Shown here: positions 43,745-53,899 of the stretch, in pieces
Layout: every line of letters starts with the position of its first letter
Position numbering within the stretch: the first letter of the stretch is position 1
Assembly: GCF_003387165.1 (NCBI RefSeq)
Contig: NZ_QUMW01000009.1
Coordinates: 620,001 to 684,000 of the forward strand
Direction: 5' to 3'
Length of the DNA stretch: 64,000 bases
Source of the DNA: Jeotgalicoccus halotolerans
GTDB taxonomy: Bacteria; Bacillota; Bacilli; Staphylococcales; Salinicoccaceae
Notes under the pieces: model-generated
Seen by the model: the letters and a program-made list of their open reading frames with translations, nothing else
Told to the model about the DNA's origin: nothing
Databases searched by the model: none
Position numbers and translations under genes: made by a program

Positions 43745-46282
43745 TTATTTAAGTATAGATATCTTTACTGTACTTGCCCTTAAGAAAGAAGAATTTTTAA
43801 ATTCTTTAGAAAACTGCCACTCCATATCTAAGTTTTTATTCGATGGTATGATAACTTCTTCTCCTCGATTATAATTTTCTATATCTTTAATCACAAATTC
43901 ATTTTCAATTCCTATATGTAAGTTTATAATTTCTTTCTTATCATAATCAGTTTGGATATTGATACGTAAATCTTTCTCACTTAGATTTTTCAAATTGATT
44001 CTATAATCCTTCTCAAAGCTTATCGGTGACTCTTTTATTTTGTGACTCCACTGGTTCAATCCTCCAGAGTATTTCAAATCATTATTATACTCTAATTCAT
44101 ACTCTGGTGTTCTGATTGTCGAAAATTTTTCACCGTGCATAATAATAATCTCTTTCTTTCGAAGTAAGTGTTTCGTTAGCTCTTCAACCTGATAAAATTC
44201 ACAATCATCATAGTAAAATTTAAAAATATTTTCATTTTTTATTTTATCTAGAGGACTATCTTTTTCATTTATCGAAATTATTGTATTTTTAGATCCGATA
44301 TAATCACTAATTTTAGAAGGTAAATAAGGATTATATGGCTTATTCATATTTGTCTTTGTATCAAATACTATTAAAGCATCAAATCTAGTGCTTAAATTTA
44401 AGAACTCTAAATAATCTACTGTATTAAGCAAATTAAGATTTATTTTCTTTAGATTATTTAGTTGGTTTTCATTGATGTGCTGGGGGTTAGTAAATATATA
44501 GAATTCATATTCCATCATACTTTGCTCCCTTAAACTTTTAGAAACTTTAATAAATTCATCTACGCTACGATTACTATAAAAATTACCAAAATATGCTATA
44601 TTTATTTTAGTTTTATCAAGTTTGAGCTGGTTGTTTTTAATGTTGTAATATTTGAAATTCAGAGTTGGATGTTTTGAAATTGTTGCTTTATTCTCAATGA
44701 ATTTTTTCAATTCATCTGGGAACCGCTGAATCATATATTTCATCTGATTCTCATTTGTAAATACGAGTTCATCAGCTAAAGCGAATGGAATAATTTCCAC
44801 CAGATTAAATAGATTATCATCAACATATTCTGTGAACTCACCAAGAATTCCATTTTTCAATACATTAATAAAGTTTTTGTTATGAATCGTATGTTTTCTT
44901 TCTCTACTTTCAATATCTATAAGCAGAGGATCTGAGAATTCTGCTTTCCAAAATATGTTAGGATCAATCTTTTTAATAAACATCCCAGGTATATGAGATA
45001 TTGGAAACATTGCTCTAGTATATATTTGTTCATATCTGTCACTATTAAGGAGATACTCACGAAATGCAATATCAATAAAATCTTCTAAAATTCTAAAATC
45101 AGCAAAAGAAACTGGTTTATTTACAACTGTGTTTTTCCCTAAATAAGGATTAACTAAATTGAGTACAGTATTATCAATACCTCTTTTACCCTTCATATTG
45201 TTAGAGATGACATCTACAATTTTACTTTCATTAATTATTCTTTTAGTCACTACTGATGCACTTGTATCACTATAAGGAGCAAAACAATAAGAAATTACTA
45301 AAGTTTTTGCAATGTTACGGTTCAGTAGAAAATATTTAAAATGCTTTAATTTACATTTTTCAATTAACGTAAGTATATGTTGGTGTTCAGGTATATTATT
45401 CTTTAAAAAACGATTCATGAACATTATCTGAGCATCATATTTTTGGGTTACTACTCTTTTCAAAGTATTATCATGTATTATATCCAATAACGGATCTAAT
45501 ATTTTCAATATATCTAGTCTTTGAGTAATTAAGAAATCAAAACTGTCGGGTTGACGTGATACAGAGTCCGGTCTGATATTTCTATAATATATGGAATTTT
45601 CCTTCTTTGGTATTAAGCATAAAGTTGGTTGATGAGTTATTAAAAGTTCTGTAAATAATACTGTATCTTCTCCGCTTCTAAGTTTATGATTAAAGCTGTT
45701 GTACTTTAAGTATTTAGTTGGTATAGCCTTACAAGCCGTAATTGTTAAAATTCTTTTTATATCAAAATAGTTAAGTTTTAGATTATCAAAATTCATTAAT
45801 AATTCTTCATTAATAATATTTTCTTCAATGATTTCACCATCAATATAATCGTGAATTTGTGATATCGTCAAACAATTATCTTTTAAATAATTATAATTAG
45901 ACTGTATATATGTATCAGAAACAAAGTCATCTACATCAATAAATATAGTATGGCTGTAGCTTGCATTTTTGATTCCAATATTTCTTGCAGATCCAGCTCC
46001 TGAATCATCATTTATCAATATAAGCAGGTTTAAGTCTGAGTATATATTAATATTTTCATATAAGTGATTAATGGTTTCTGAGAAGATACCATTAAAAACT
46101 ACTATTACTTCATATTTTGCATCAACTATCTTTTGATTCATTAAACTTTCTAAGCATGTGTCTATAAATTCTCTTCCTCCAGATACTGGAATAATTATAG
46201 ACAACCCTTTTTCAAAAAATTCATCTTTTAAAACTATATCTCTTGATTCATTAAATCTGTTCTGGATTTGCGTAAGGTTCAT
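43745..46282 (-). CDS. Two-domain glycosyltransferase (GT2 + GT-B) with C-terminal beta domain
   Basis: 845 residues from ATG 46282, after AGGTGA. Domain 1 (~20-300) is GT-A/GT2: LSIIIPVSGG, NDDSGAGSARNIGIK, FIDVDDF (DXD-like). Domain 2 (~325-730) is GT-B-like: ISYCFAPYSDTSASVV at its start, INIAYFGNFYSNRSVDEF and YLPSKISDYIGSKNTIIS. The last ~100 residues are a beta-rich domain ending SFLRASTVKISIL, like the ends of the two asparagine-synthase-like proteins upstream. Very AT-rich. Probably makes a surface polymer with two linkages. Confidence 0.7.
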   Translation of the reverse strand: MNLTQIQNRFNESRDIVLKDEFFEKGLSIIIPVSGGREFIDTCLESLMNQKIVDAKYEVIVVFNGIFSETINHLYENINIYSDLNLLILINDDSGAGSARNIGIKNASYSHTIFIDVDDFVSDTYIQSNYNYLKDNCLTISQIHDYIDGEIIEENIINEELLMNFDNLKLNYFDIKRILTITACKAIPTKYLKYNSFNHKLRSGEDTVLFTELLITHQPTLCLIPKKENSIYYRNIRPDSVSRQPDSFDFLITQRLDILKILDPLLDIIHDNTLKRVVTQKYDAQIMFMNRFLKNNIPEHQHILTLIEKCKLKHFKYFLLNRNIAKTLVISYCFAPYSDTSASVVTKRIINESKIVDVISNNMKGKRGIDNTVLNLVNPYLGKNTVVNKPVSFADFRILEDFIDIAFREYLLNSDRYEQIYTRAMFPISHIPGMFIKKIDPNIFWKAEFSDPLLIDIESRERKHTIHNKNFINVLKNGILGEFTEYVDDNLFNLVEIIPFALADELVFTNENQMKYMIQRFPDELKKFIENKATISKHPTLNFKYYNIKNNQLKLDKTKINIAYFGNFYSNRSVDEFIKVSKSLREQSMMEYEFYIFTNPQHINENQLNNLKKINLNLLNTVDYLEFLNLSTRFDALIVFDTKTNMNKPYNPYLPSKISDYIGSKNTIISINEKDSPLDKIKNENIFKFYYDDCEFYQVEELTKHLLRKKEIIIMHGEKFSTIRTPEYELEYNNDLKYSGGLNQWSHKIKESPISFEKDYRINLKNLSEKDLRINIQTDYDKKEIINLHIGIENEFVIKDIENYNRGEEVIIPSNKNLDMEWQFSKEFKNSSFLRASTVKISILK

Positions 46283-46287
46283 ATTTA

Positions 46288-46821
46288 TCACCTGCTAATT
46301 TCTTTTAATAAAGATTCTATTTTGTCTATATGTTCAGAGATTTCCCGTTGTTTTCTGACATGTTTTAAATTATTCACTTCAATTTTTTTCAATATATTAT
46401 TAGCTTCAGTAATGAGATATATTAACTTATAGTTATATGAATCATTCCAATCTCTTTCTGAGAATTTTTTAATTATTCTGTTATTGTTTTTAATTAATGA
46501 ACTATTTATCTTAGGCATATAAAATAGCTTTTTTACAATCTTTTTCTCTGTATGTTCTATATTCTTAATTAGAAAGTAGTTATTGAGAAAATCCCAATTA
46601 TATTCAAAGTAAAATTCTGGATTAATATGAAGTGAAATGTGTTTAGCTTTTAAAATCTTTTCTATATTTTTAATTAGTAAATCCACATCCTCTTCGTCTT
46701 GTAACAGCACAGATAATTCAATCTTCTCAAAACTCTCAAAAGAAGGAATATTTCTTATTTGGTTTACTGGTAAAATAATATTAATATTGTCTGTAAAATT
46801 CTCAATCTCATTTTCAATCAT
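46288..46821 (-). CDS. Hypothetical protein upstream of the two-domain glycosyltransferase
   Basis: 177 residues, no domain recognised. Lys/Asn/Ile-rich; the C-terminal 50 residues are charged and probably form a coiled coil (NILKKIEVNNLKHVRKQRE). AGGTGTG site. Its TGA stop lies six bases before the glycosyltransferase ATG and forms part of that gene's ribosome site, so translation is coupled. It may be a partner of the glycosyltransferase. Confidence 0.55.
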   Translation of the reverse strand: MIENEIENFTDNINIILPVNQIRNIPSFESFEKIELSVLLQDEEDVDLLIKNIEKILKAKHISLHINPEFYFEYNWDFLNNYFLIKNIEHTEKKIVKKLFYMPKINSSLIKNNNRIIKKFSERDWNDSYNYKLIYLITEANNILKKIEVNNLKHVRKQREISEHIDKIESLLKEISR

Positions 46822-46849
46822 AATTTCACACCTACTACATTTTTATAAA

Positions 46850-48328
46850 TTAAGTTAACTCCTTAATAGTAATTCTTCCTGCTTTTTGCCATGATGCAGC
46901 ATCATAATTGCGCTCATAATGCATTTTAATATTTATATCTGTATCGGTTTTTATAAATTTACCATTGAGAAATTCATCAATATTAAACATATCATTATTC
47001 AATTCCACTTTTATCCTATGAGCATTCTTAGGATTATTAAAATAAGATTCTACAAGCACCATTCCAGGCTTGTTTTTAGTATATGTTACTTCATAAATAA
47101 CTTCTTTAGTTATCGTCTGAGATGCTGGGTAAAATGTAATACCTTTTTCAAGAATATTACCATCCAGGTTTTCAGATACGCTTATTCCCTTTTCTTCGGC
47201 TTCGCTTAAGAATTCTTGATTAACTACAACTTTTTTAAGCTCTTCAGACATTTTCAAATTTTGTTTCTTCAGCCTAGCATATTTTTGCATTAAGGTTTCA
47301 CCATTTGCAAAATCATAAAAATCTATAGCCGGATGCAGTATATTAACAACTCTTGTGAGAGGATCAAAATTAGATGCATCACTGAAACGGTAAATACTCT
47401 CCTGTATTGCCATCACATTAAATGGATCATAGATTAGCTGCGGCTTTGGTTCATTTCTGTAATTCAGTTTATTAAGCAGATTATACTCAATACCTGAACG
47501 TTCATTTAAGAACTCGCTGTCCAAATTATATAAGTTATTAAATTCATCCAATTCATCTTCAGCTAATTCGTTTTTCTTCATATAAAATTTGTAGTCCATT
47601 AAATGAGTATTAGCTAAATAGGTGGTTGAAGGTTCCATATCTTCATTTAAAAGACCCATTTTATATTCACGTGCTATCCAGTTTCCAATCTTAAGTGTAG
47701 TATCATCATTCTCTCTTAAATTGAGTGTCTGATTCATCAACACTGGACGGAGGATAGATATTATCGCTTTATTCATCTTATTTCTTCTGAAATTCAGCGT
47801 TAAATCTTTGTCTAAGAAATATTTATACTGATTACTTACCAAATCAAGAATTGTTCTTTCTATTCGTTCATCAGACAGCTTATTAACAGCCAAATCTATC
47901 CGTGAAAGAGTAAAGTTCTGAAGATTTAGGATTGATGCACCGTTTAAAGTTGGTAATTCATTTGTATCATCAACTGTTACCAGTGCTTTTACTGCATCGA
48001 AATATACAGGTGTAATACTCACGGCATCTGTAATCATCTTCCATTCGCCACCTTGATTAAACAGGAGTATAAAATGCCCGTTTAAATATTTTATATTCTC
48101 CAGAATATTATTCTGATTATTAAGGAGTGTATTTAAGGTAGCCGTAATATCAGTTTCCGGATTTCTCACATCAAAACAGTAACCGTAGCTGATGATTGTA
48201 CCGTCATTTTTACTAACACTGTTAAAGATATCTTTATGATTATAGCTGATTACTAAATCGTCATTCAATTTATAGTTATAACTGTACTCATCATTTACTT
48301 CATGTGATATTTCAAAACTATTTAACAT
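46850..48328 (-). CDS. Asparagine-synthase-like protein lacking the PP-loop
   Basis: 492 residues from ATG 48328, six bases after GGAGG. The N-terminal ~150 residues follow the plan of the next protein upstream (DVRNPETDITATLNTLL... YLNGHFILLFNQGGEWKMITDA versus DIRNGDLTDKEILNAL... YINGRYVLIVNKEGSVTVYTDA). Where that protein has LTLTGGYDSR, this one has LTLNFRRNKMN, so the ATP loop is lost. The C-terminus ends ASWQKAGRITIKEL. Probably a non-catalytic paralogue, perhaps a subunit of its neighbour. Confidence 0.65.
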   Translation of the reverse strand: MLNSFEISHEVNDEYSYNYKLNDDLVISYNHKDIFNSVSKNDGTIISYGYCFDVRNPETDITATLNTLLNNQNNILENIKYLNGHFILLFNQGGEWKMITDAVSITPVYFDAVKALVTVDDTNELPTLNGASILNLQNFTLSRIDLAVNKLSDERIERTILDLVSNQYKYFLDKDLTLNFRRNKMNKAIISILRPVLMNQTLNLRENDDTTLKIGNWIAREYKMGLLNEDMEPSTTYLANTHLMDYKFYMKKNELAEDELDEFNNLYNLDSEFLNERSGIEYNLLNKLNYRNEPKPQLIYDPFNVMAIQESIYRFSDASNFDPLTRVVNILHPAIDFYDFANGETLMQKYARLKKQNLKMSEELKKVVVNQEFLSEAEEKGISVSENLDGNILEKGITFYPASQTITKEVIYEVTYTKNKPGMVLVESYFNNPKNAHRIKVELNNDMFNIDEFLNGKFIKTDTDINIKMHYERNYDAASWQKAGRITIKELT

Positions 48329-48349
48329 CACAAACCTCCGTTTTGATTA

Positions 48350-50173
48350 TTATATGTGGCTGATTTGAATACGCCCCGCCTGCTGCCAGGATGCTTTGTC
48401 AAAAACATTATTGTAATCTATTCTTATCATTAATTCCTGAAAAGGTTCAAGTGTTACCTCATAGCCTTCGTATAAATCTACGATATCAATACTCTTAAAC
48501 GTTTTATTATCAAGTTTCATTATTTTAACATTAATATACTTTCTTCCGCTTTCTTTATTAAAAAAACTCTTTAGATGCAATTTTTTTGGTTCATGCGTAT
48601 TATTCTTCGCTTTAAACACATATTGATTTTGCGGACCGACAATCTCTGAATTTGGCTTAATCGTTAATACATTATCTTCATTTCGTTCCAATTGCAGATT
48701 GTTCAATTCATACACTTTCAAACCATTAATATATTGGTTGTTTAATCCAATTTTATCATAGTCGACATTAATTGTTTTTTCGTTTACTCCTATAAATAAA
48801 AGTGCCGGCCAGTATTGCTTTATCAGCGTTTTATAAAGAACCTTATCTTTACGTTCCTGAATAGAAGGAGATTGCAGAAGATCAATTATTCTCCGGGTAT
48901 TTACAAAAATGAAATCCAAAAGTTCAGGGTCTGTTTCCTGCGTCACATTACTGTGCCAATTTCCCATGCGGCTTTCCAGATGGAAGATTTCGAAGTAATG
49001 CCTGCCCTTACCCACACCTTCGTTATGAAGATTACGTTTATAGTAATTTTTAACTATTTTATTGTAATCGGGAAGTTTAACCGCTTCTTTTGAAACACCA
49101 TGTATAAAATCTGACATTTCCTCATACGTTTCAGGGTTATGGTTTTTCTTTAAAGGGAAATCCGATTTCCCCATTCCGTATACTGTAGATTTAATATGGA
49201 GTGCCTTATTAAATTTTCTTTCGTTGCGGAAATAGTCGATTAAAGAGAATGAGTGAGCAGTCTGCAGATTTTGCAGTGCATTTTCTCTTTCCTCTCCCTG
49301 TAAATTATAATCAGCAAGATCCACCATCGTATGGTTCACATTTAAGTTCGTACCAATAGTTTTAGTGACATACATATCAATATCGTAAATTTCCTGTGCC
49401 CGTTCACTTAAACGCGCAAGATTCGGATGCAAGTACGTAATATACTCCACTTTTTTACTGAAAGAATTTGTCAATGCCATGGACACACGTGAGTCATATC
49501 CTCCAGTTAATGTCAGGATAATTTCTTTGTTTAAATTCTTAAGCCACTTAATCATTTCATCAAAATATATTTCTAATTCTTTAATAACAATATCTATACT
49601 CTTAGGCACAAGTTCATTATAAGGATAATATCTTTCAAATTCCCATGTATTTAAATTTAATTTTAAACTGGGATTGAACTTAAAGATTCCTTCATATCTT
49701 GTAAAATCGAACGAACCTTTCAGCTCTTCTCTTAACAGTTTAACTTCTATATTATTCTGTTTCAGTACTTCTTCAATCAGAATATCATGGGATGCAATTA
49801 CTTTCTCATTTTGTAAATAGTTAATCGGCAGCAGGGCACTCGCATCAGTATAAACTGTTACACTGCCTTCTTTATTAACGATAAGCACGTAACGGCCATT
49901 AATATAATCCAGTTCTCTTTCAATATCATCAGATACTGATAAAGCATTTAGAATTTCTTTGTCTGTTAAGTCACCATTACGAATATCCAGCATATAACCT
50001 AAAGCAGCCAGCTGAGTGTTATTGTCTTCAAATACTGTAATATCCATGTCATTGCTGTAATGTAAATCATACTCACCGATAGTACATTTCAAATTCTTTG
50101 TAATTTTGTCCCCCTGCAAGGATTGATGCAGTAATACATATGAATATGATGTTTCAATATTATTAACTAACAT
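48350..50173 (-). CDS. Asparagine-synthase-like amidotransferase/ligase
   Basis: 607 residues. Glutaminase-like N-terminal fold (~1-190) but without the Cys2 nucleophile, so glutamine hydrolysis is not expected. PP-loop domain with LTLTGGYDSRVSMAL (220-234), then HLESRMGNWHS. The C-terminal ~90 residues are a beta domain ending KASWQQAGRIQISHI. Such proteins in polysaccharide loci amidate uronic acids or join amines to them. AGGGGG site; 18-22 bases before the degenerate paralogue. Confidence 0.75.
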   Translation of the reverse strand: MLVNNIETSYSYVLLHQSLQGDKITKNLKCTIGEYDLHYSNDMDITVFEDNNTQLAALGYMLDIRNGDLTDKEILNALSVSDDIERELDYINGRYVLIVNKEGSVTVYTDASALLPINYLQNEKVIASHDILIEEVLKQNNIEVKLLREELKGSFDFTRYEGIFKFNPSLKLNLNTWEFERYYPYNELVPKSIDIVIKELEIYFDEMIKWLKNLNKEIILTLTGGYDSRVSMALTNSFSKKVEYITYLHPNLARLSERAQEIYDIDMYVTKTIGTNLNVNHTMVDLADYNLQGEERENALQNLQTAHSFSLIDYFRNERKFNKALHIKSTVYGMGKSDFPLKKNHNPETYEEMSDFIHGVSKEAVKLPDYNKIVKNYYKRNLHNEGVGKGRHYFEIFHLESRMGNWHSNVTQETDPELLDFIFVNTRRIIDLLQSPSIQERKDKVLYKTLIKQYWPALLFIGVNEKTINVDYDKIGLNNQYINGLKVYELNNLQLERNEDNVLTIKPNSEIVGPQNQYVFKAKNNTHEPKKLHLKSFFNKESGRKYINVKIMKLDNKTFKSIDIVDLYEGYEVTLEPFQELMIRIDYNNVFDKASWQQAGRIQISHI

Positions 50174-50226
50174 GCTGTTCCCCCTACAAAACGATGTTTC
50201 TCTTAGAAGATCTTATCTGAGCAACA

Positions 50227-52845
50227 TTATTTTCTGTATTCTAAAATTCTTTCTTCCACAAGTGCATAATTATCGCCGATATATTCTTTGTAAAGATTGA
50301 ATATTTCAAGCAATTTGTCTGCTGCTTCTCTCTGGTTAGACTGCTCTACTCTTTCCAGCCTCGGAAGATACCAGTTCATTAAGTAGTATTCAAAACGATC
50401 TTCTAAATACTCGTTAATTAAATCATTTTCAGTTAAGAAATTTATACGGTATTTTTCCAATTTCAAGTATTTCTCAAAGAAGGACAAGCCGACTGTATTC
50501 GTTACAGAATCAACGACAGCACCGTAATACATATGAATCACTTCATCAATGGCCTTTACTTTATTAGAATGAAGCAGCAATTCCTGATAGTAAATCGTAT
50601 CTTGTCCGATAGCACCTTCAACCATTTTTATATTATTATCATCAATAATATTTTTACGTACAATCATAGCCTGGATACTCTGTGCTTTTAAGAACGAGCG
50701 TTTCAGGAAGCCTTTTGTATCATCAATCAGATTGCTCTTATAGTTGTAATGCTGAACTGTTTTATAATAGTTGAAAATACTCTTTTCATTCTGGTCTTCC
50801 TTAACCATATTGCCGACTACCATATCAAGACTGTCGTCCGCTTCAATCTCTTCTAAAAGTCTGCTAAAGCCGTCTCCTGTCGCTTCATTATCCGGATCAA
50901 GGAAAGTGAGCAGTTCTGTTGATGCAAGTTCCACACCCTTATTACGCGGTGTTGAAGCACTGCCTGATGCATTTTCAAATTCATAATAAACAATATCCGG
51001 ATTCCGTCTGATTAAACGGTTTACTATATTGACTGTTTCTTCATCAGTTGAACCATCATTTACAAAAATAATTTCCATATCATCATATACTGATTGTCGT
51101 TTTAAGCTGCGCAGACATTTGTTCTCAAGATATCTGCCGTTATTATGAATCGGTACAACAACACTAAGTTTATGCTGCCTGCTGCTCTTAGACGGAAGGT
51201 CATCATGCAAAACAACTTCAGTATCATCAATATTCAAACCAGATAAGACTTTTTCTTTTACAGTTTCTATCTTAGCATCTGGTAAAATATTCAAATCAAA
51301 CATTGTTAAAGCGATATCCGAGAAGTTATCGGTATAGTTGTATTTCTCTTTAGTCTTATCTTTTGTCACAAAATCAACGTCTGCATACTTAAATCCGCTG
51401 ACCATTTCTTCTATATAATTTTCTTCATAGTAATACTTTTCATTGTCGAAATAAGTTACAAAACGGTACGGTGATAATCCGATATCGTTCAGTTCATCCT
51501 TATTAATGAAATCTATATTTTTGTAAGACTGAGCTTTAACCATCCGATCTGCTTGTTTATCTTCAGATTTCAGCACAACCAGTACTTTTGCCTTATCTAC
51601 ATTCAATTCATGTCCAAGTATACCGTACATATATTGAATTCTATGATACGTCGTTTCATAATTCATCGTCTGACGGATACCCGCAGAGGATATTTCTCTT
51701 ATAGCTCTATCAGAAGTATGAGTTAAAAACTGCGGTACATCCGTTTTATAATTATAAATAAAGACATGAGGGAATTTACTGTTCACTCCGACTGAGAAGT
51801 TTGACAGCAGGATATTACCAAACGCTTGAAGCTCATACACTCTGTTTGCAAACATTGTATTTGAATATTTAACCGAGTTCACGTTAATCGCATTACGATA
51901 GATTTTATGTGTTTTCATCAGTAAGTCATGCGGTAAAGGATATGAAAGATACTTCATATATTTGGGCGGGAAATGATACCTTTTATTTTCCAGCTTTAAG
52001 TTGCGGTCAATAATCGTTAAATCTTTTCCTGACTTGATTACGCCATCAAATGCCATTGCGGATTCCTGATTTCTTATTGGATATTTCACCATCCAGCTGC
52101 CGGCAAATATTACATCATCTTTATATTCTTTAAATTCAGATGCATTTATACCGATTGGATTATGTTTATGCGGGTTGATTCCAAACTCCAGCTTATACAC
52201 TCTGTCATGACCGACCGCTTCCACATAGCGGGGAATAATTTCTTCTGCTGAAGTAAAGACATAATCACATTTTTTCGCAATTTCTATAAACTGGTCATAG
52301 TTGACAGGATCCTCTTTTGAATAGAATAAAGCTGGTATATTTCTATCCTGCAGTTCCTGAATTAATTCATACAGATGGTGGCGTTCTTCCGATTTGTCTT
52401 TAGAAACATTTTGCCAGCTGCCGTCAATGCCTTTCCAGGTTGTTGCAACGATAACAAAATCAAAATCTATATCAATATTGTCTTTGTCGTAGTTGATATA
52501 ATGCAGATTTACAACATCCTTATAGGCCTCATATAAAAATTCATCACAAATAATACCTACGTTTAAATCTATTTTCTTAAATACACGGGAACCGTTTGAT
52601 TCTGTTACAAAGTCAGACAGTTCTTCTACTTTATCAATCAGTTCCGGTTTCCCTTGTTCGTTGAATAACTTATAGTATTCTTCCAGAGATAAATCATGGT
52701 ATTGTGTCGACGTCGAGACATCTTTATTAAAAAGGTCTCCGTATGTATCAACATCATGGAATTTGGCCAGCTGGTAGAGACCTAATAAGTAGTTATCTGA
52801 AATGCTCACGTGAGGTAATACTGATTCGTTATTATTTACTGTCAA
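50227..52845 (-). CDS. Large glycosyltransferase (CgeB-like + GT2)
   Basis: 872 residues from TTG, six bases after AGGTGG. N-terminal half: a CgeB/GT-B-like domain, with DFVIVATTWKGIDGSW, ALFYSKEDPVNYDQF, VIFAGSWMVKYPIRNQ and FANRVYELQAFGNILLSNFS. C-terminal half (~560-800): GT2 with KLSVVVPIHNNGRYLE, FVNDGSTDE, and TFLDPDNEA (DXD-like). It likely adds two sugars or forms a repeating disaccharide. Cytoplasmic. Co-directional with the asparagine-synthase-like genes. Confidence 0.78.
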   Translation of the reverse strand: MTVNNNESVLPHVSISDNYLLGLYQLAKFHDVDTYGDLFNKDVSTSTQYHDLSLEEYYKLFNEQGKPELIDKVEELSDFVTESNGSRVFKKIDLNVGIICDEFLYEAYKDVVNLHYINYDKDNIDIDFDFVIVATTWKGIDGSWQNVSKDKSEERHHLYELIQELQDRNIPALFYSKEDPVNYDQFIEIAKKCDYVFTSAEEIIPRYVEAVGHDRVYKLEFGINPHKHNPIGINASEFKEYKDDVIFAGSWMVKYPIRNQESAMAFDGVIKSGKDLTIIDRNLKLENKRYHFPPKYMKYLSYPLPHDLLMKTHKIYRNAINVNSVKYSNTMFANRVYELQAFGNILLSNFSVGVNSKFPHVFIYNYKTDVPQFLTHTSDRAIREISSAGIRQTMNYETTYHRIQYMYGILGHELNVDKAKVLVVLKSEDKQADRMVKAQSYKNIDFINKDELNDIGLSPYRFVTYFDNEKYYYEENYIEEMVSGFKYADVDFVTKDKTKEKYNYTDNFSDIALTMFDLNILPDAKIETVKEKVLSGLNIDDTEVVLHDDLPSKSSRQHKLSVVVPIHNNGRYLENKCLRSLKRQSVYDDMEIIFVNDGSTDEETVNIVNRLIRRNPDIVYYEFENASGSASTPRNKGVELASTELLTFLDPDNEATGDGFSRLLEEIEADDSLDMVVGNMVKEDQNEKSIFNYYKTVQHYNYKSNLIDDTKGFLKRSFLKAQSIQAMIVRKNIIDDNNIKMVEGAIGQDTIYYQELLLHSNKVKAIDEVIHMYYGAVVDSVTNTVGLSFFEKYLKLEKYRINFLTENDLINEYLEDRFEYYLMNWYLPRLERVEQSNQREAADKLLEIFNLYKEYIGDNYALVEERILEYRK

Positions 52846-52855
52846 TACAATCCAC

Positions 52856-53860
52856 CTACTTTCTCATCTGCCAATATTTCGTCTGAAGTTTACCGAAGAA
52901 TGATTGTTTAAGATTTTTATATCGGTTCTCAATATTTTTACGTTTTTCTTTTTCAGCTGCCAGTTCTTCCTGCAGCAATTCAATATCTTTATCAACAATT
53001 AAGTTGTTTACTTCTTCAGTATTCGAAGGTTCAATTTCAATATCCGTGTCTCTGAACTGGCTTTTCAGACGTTCAACGAGCGCTTTTGTCATTTTACGTT
53101 CTTCTGAGACATTCTGAATCAAATCGTATACGACTGTTTCATCAAATGTGTATTGAGGTTCATATTCCGGAAGACTTTCCTTGTCATATTTCAGCTCGCT
53201 CATATCTGTCCAGTAATTCCCCATACCCGTTTTAACTTTAGCCAGATTTATATCTCTGAACATATGCACAATAGTAATCGGATATATTTTAGCTTCATCA
53301 ACACGCACTTCAGATGTCAGGTTATTAAATTCATATAATTTAAAGTCATCGGTATAGCCTGTTACATTAATTTTTGCTCTTTCAGAGCGCACCAGCGTAT
53401 CCGAAGAGAACCAGCCTTGCAGACGATGTTTTTTAAACAGCGCCTCATATTCAATCCCGTCTTTAATCATAATAAATCTGGAATCAAGCATCTGGTCTTT
53501 TAACAGACTTAAGTTATTTTTAGCTACAACGAAGATTTGTTTGTCCTGTTCCTGCATGAACTTATCAAGATCAAGTCTTACATGTTCACGCGGCTTTGAG
53601 TAAACAACAATAGATGTTTTTAATTCAGCCCAGCCAAGTTCATTGCCCTCATACTCCAAATAGTAGTAATCTTTCTTACCCACTTTTCTGTGAGCCAGTA
53701 CACGCATAATCTGTTTCTGATAATCTTTCAGTTCTCCAAGTTTTTTCATTGACTGTACTGACTGCAGTAAAGGTTTGTTCCCCTTTTCATAAATCCATAC
53801 GTAATGACTGACATCAAATTCTTTAACATGTCTCAAAAATTTATCTAATTTATGTTCCAT
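52856..53860 (-). CDS. GW-motif protein with C-terminal coiled coil
   Basis: 334 residues from ATG 53860, after GGGGT; an ATG 15 bases upstream overlaps the site. No signal peptide. GW-like repeats: YYYLEYEGNELGWAELKTS (Trp77) and FKKHRLQGWFSSDTL (Trp150), resembling the SH3-like GW modules that bind teichoic acids. A coiled coil fills ~290-325 and the end is basic. Just upstream of the large glycosyltransferase gene, so it may hold the acceptor polymer for it. Family not recognised. Confidence 0.6.
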   Translation of the reverse strand: MEHKLDKFLRHVKEFDVSHYVWIYEKGNKPLLQSVQSMKKLGELKDYQKQIMRVLAHRKVGKKDYYYLEYEGNELGWAELKTSIVVYSKPREHVRLDLDKFMQEQDKQIFVVAKNNLSLLKDQMLDSRFIMIKDGIEYEALFKKHRLQGWFSSDTLVRSERAKINVTGYTDDFKLYEFNNLTSEVRVDEAKIYPITIVHMFRDINLAKVKTGMGNYWTDMSELKYDKESLPEYEPQYTFDETVVYDLIQNVSEERKMTKALVERLKSQFRDTDIEIEPSNTEEVNNLIVDKDIELLQEELAAEKEKRKNIENRYKNLKQSFFGKLQTKYWQMRK

Positions 53861-53899
53861 TTCTCTACCCCGCATTTATGTATTATTAAATTATAAAAA

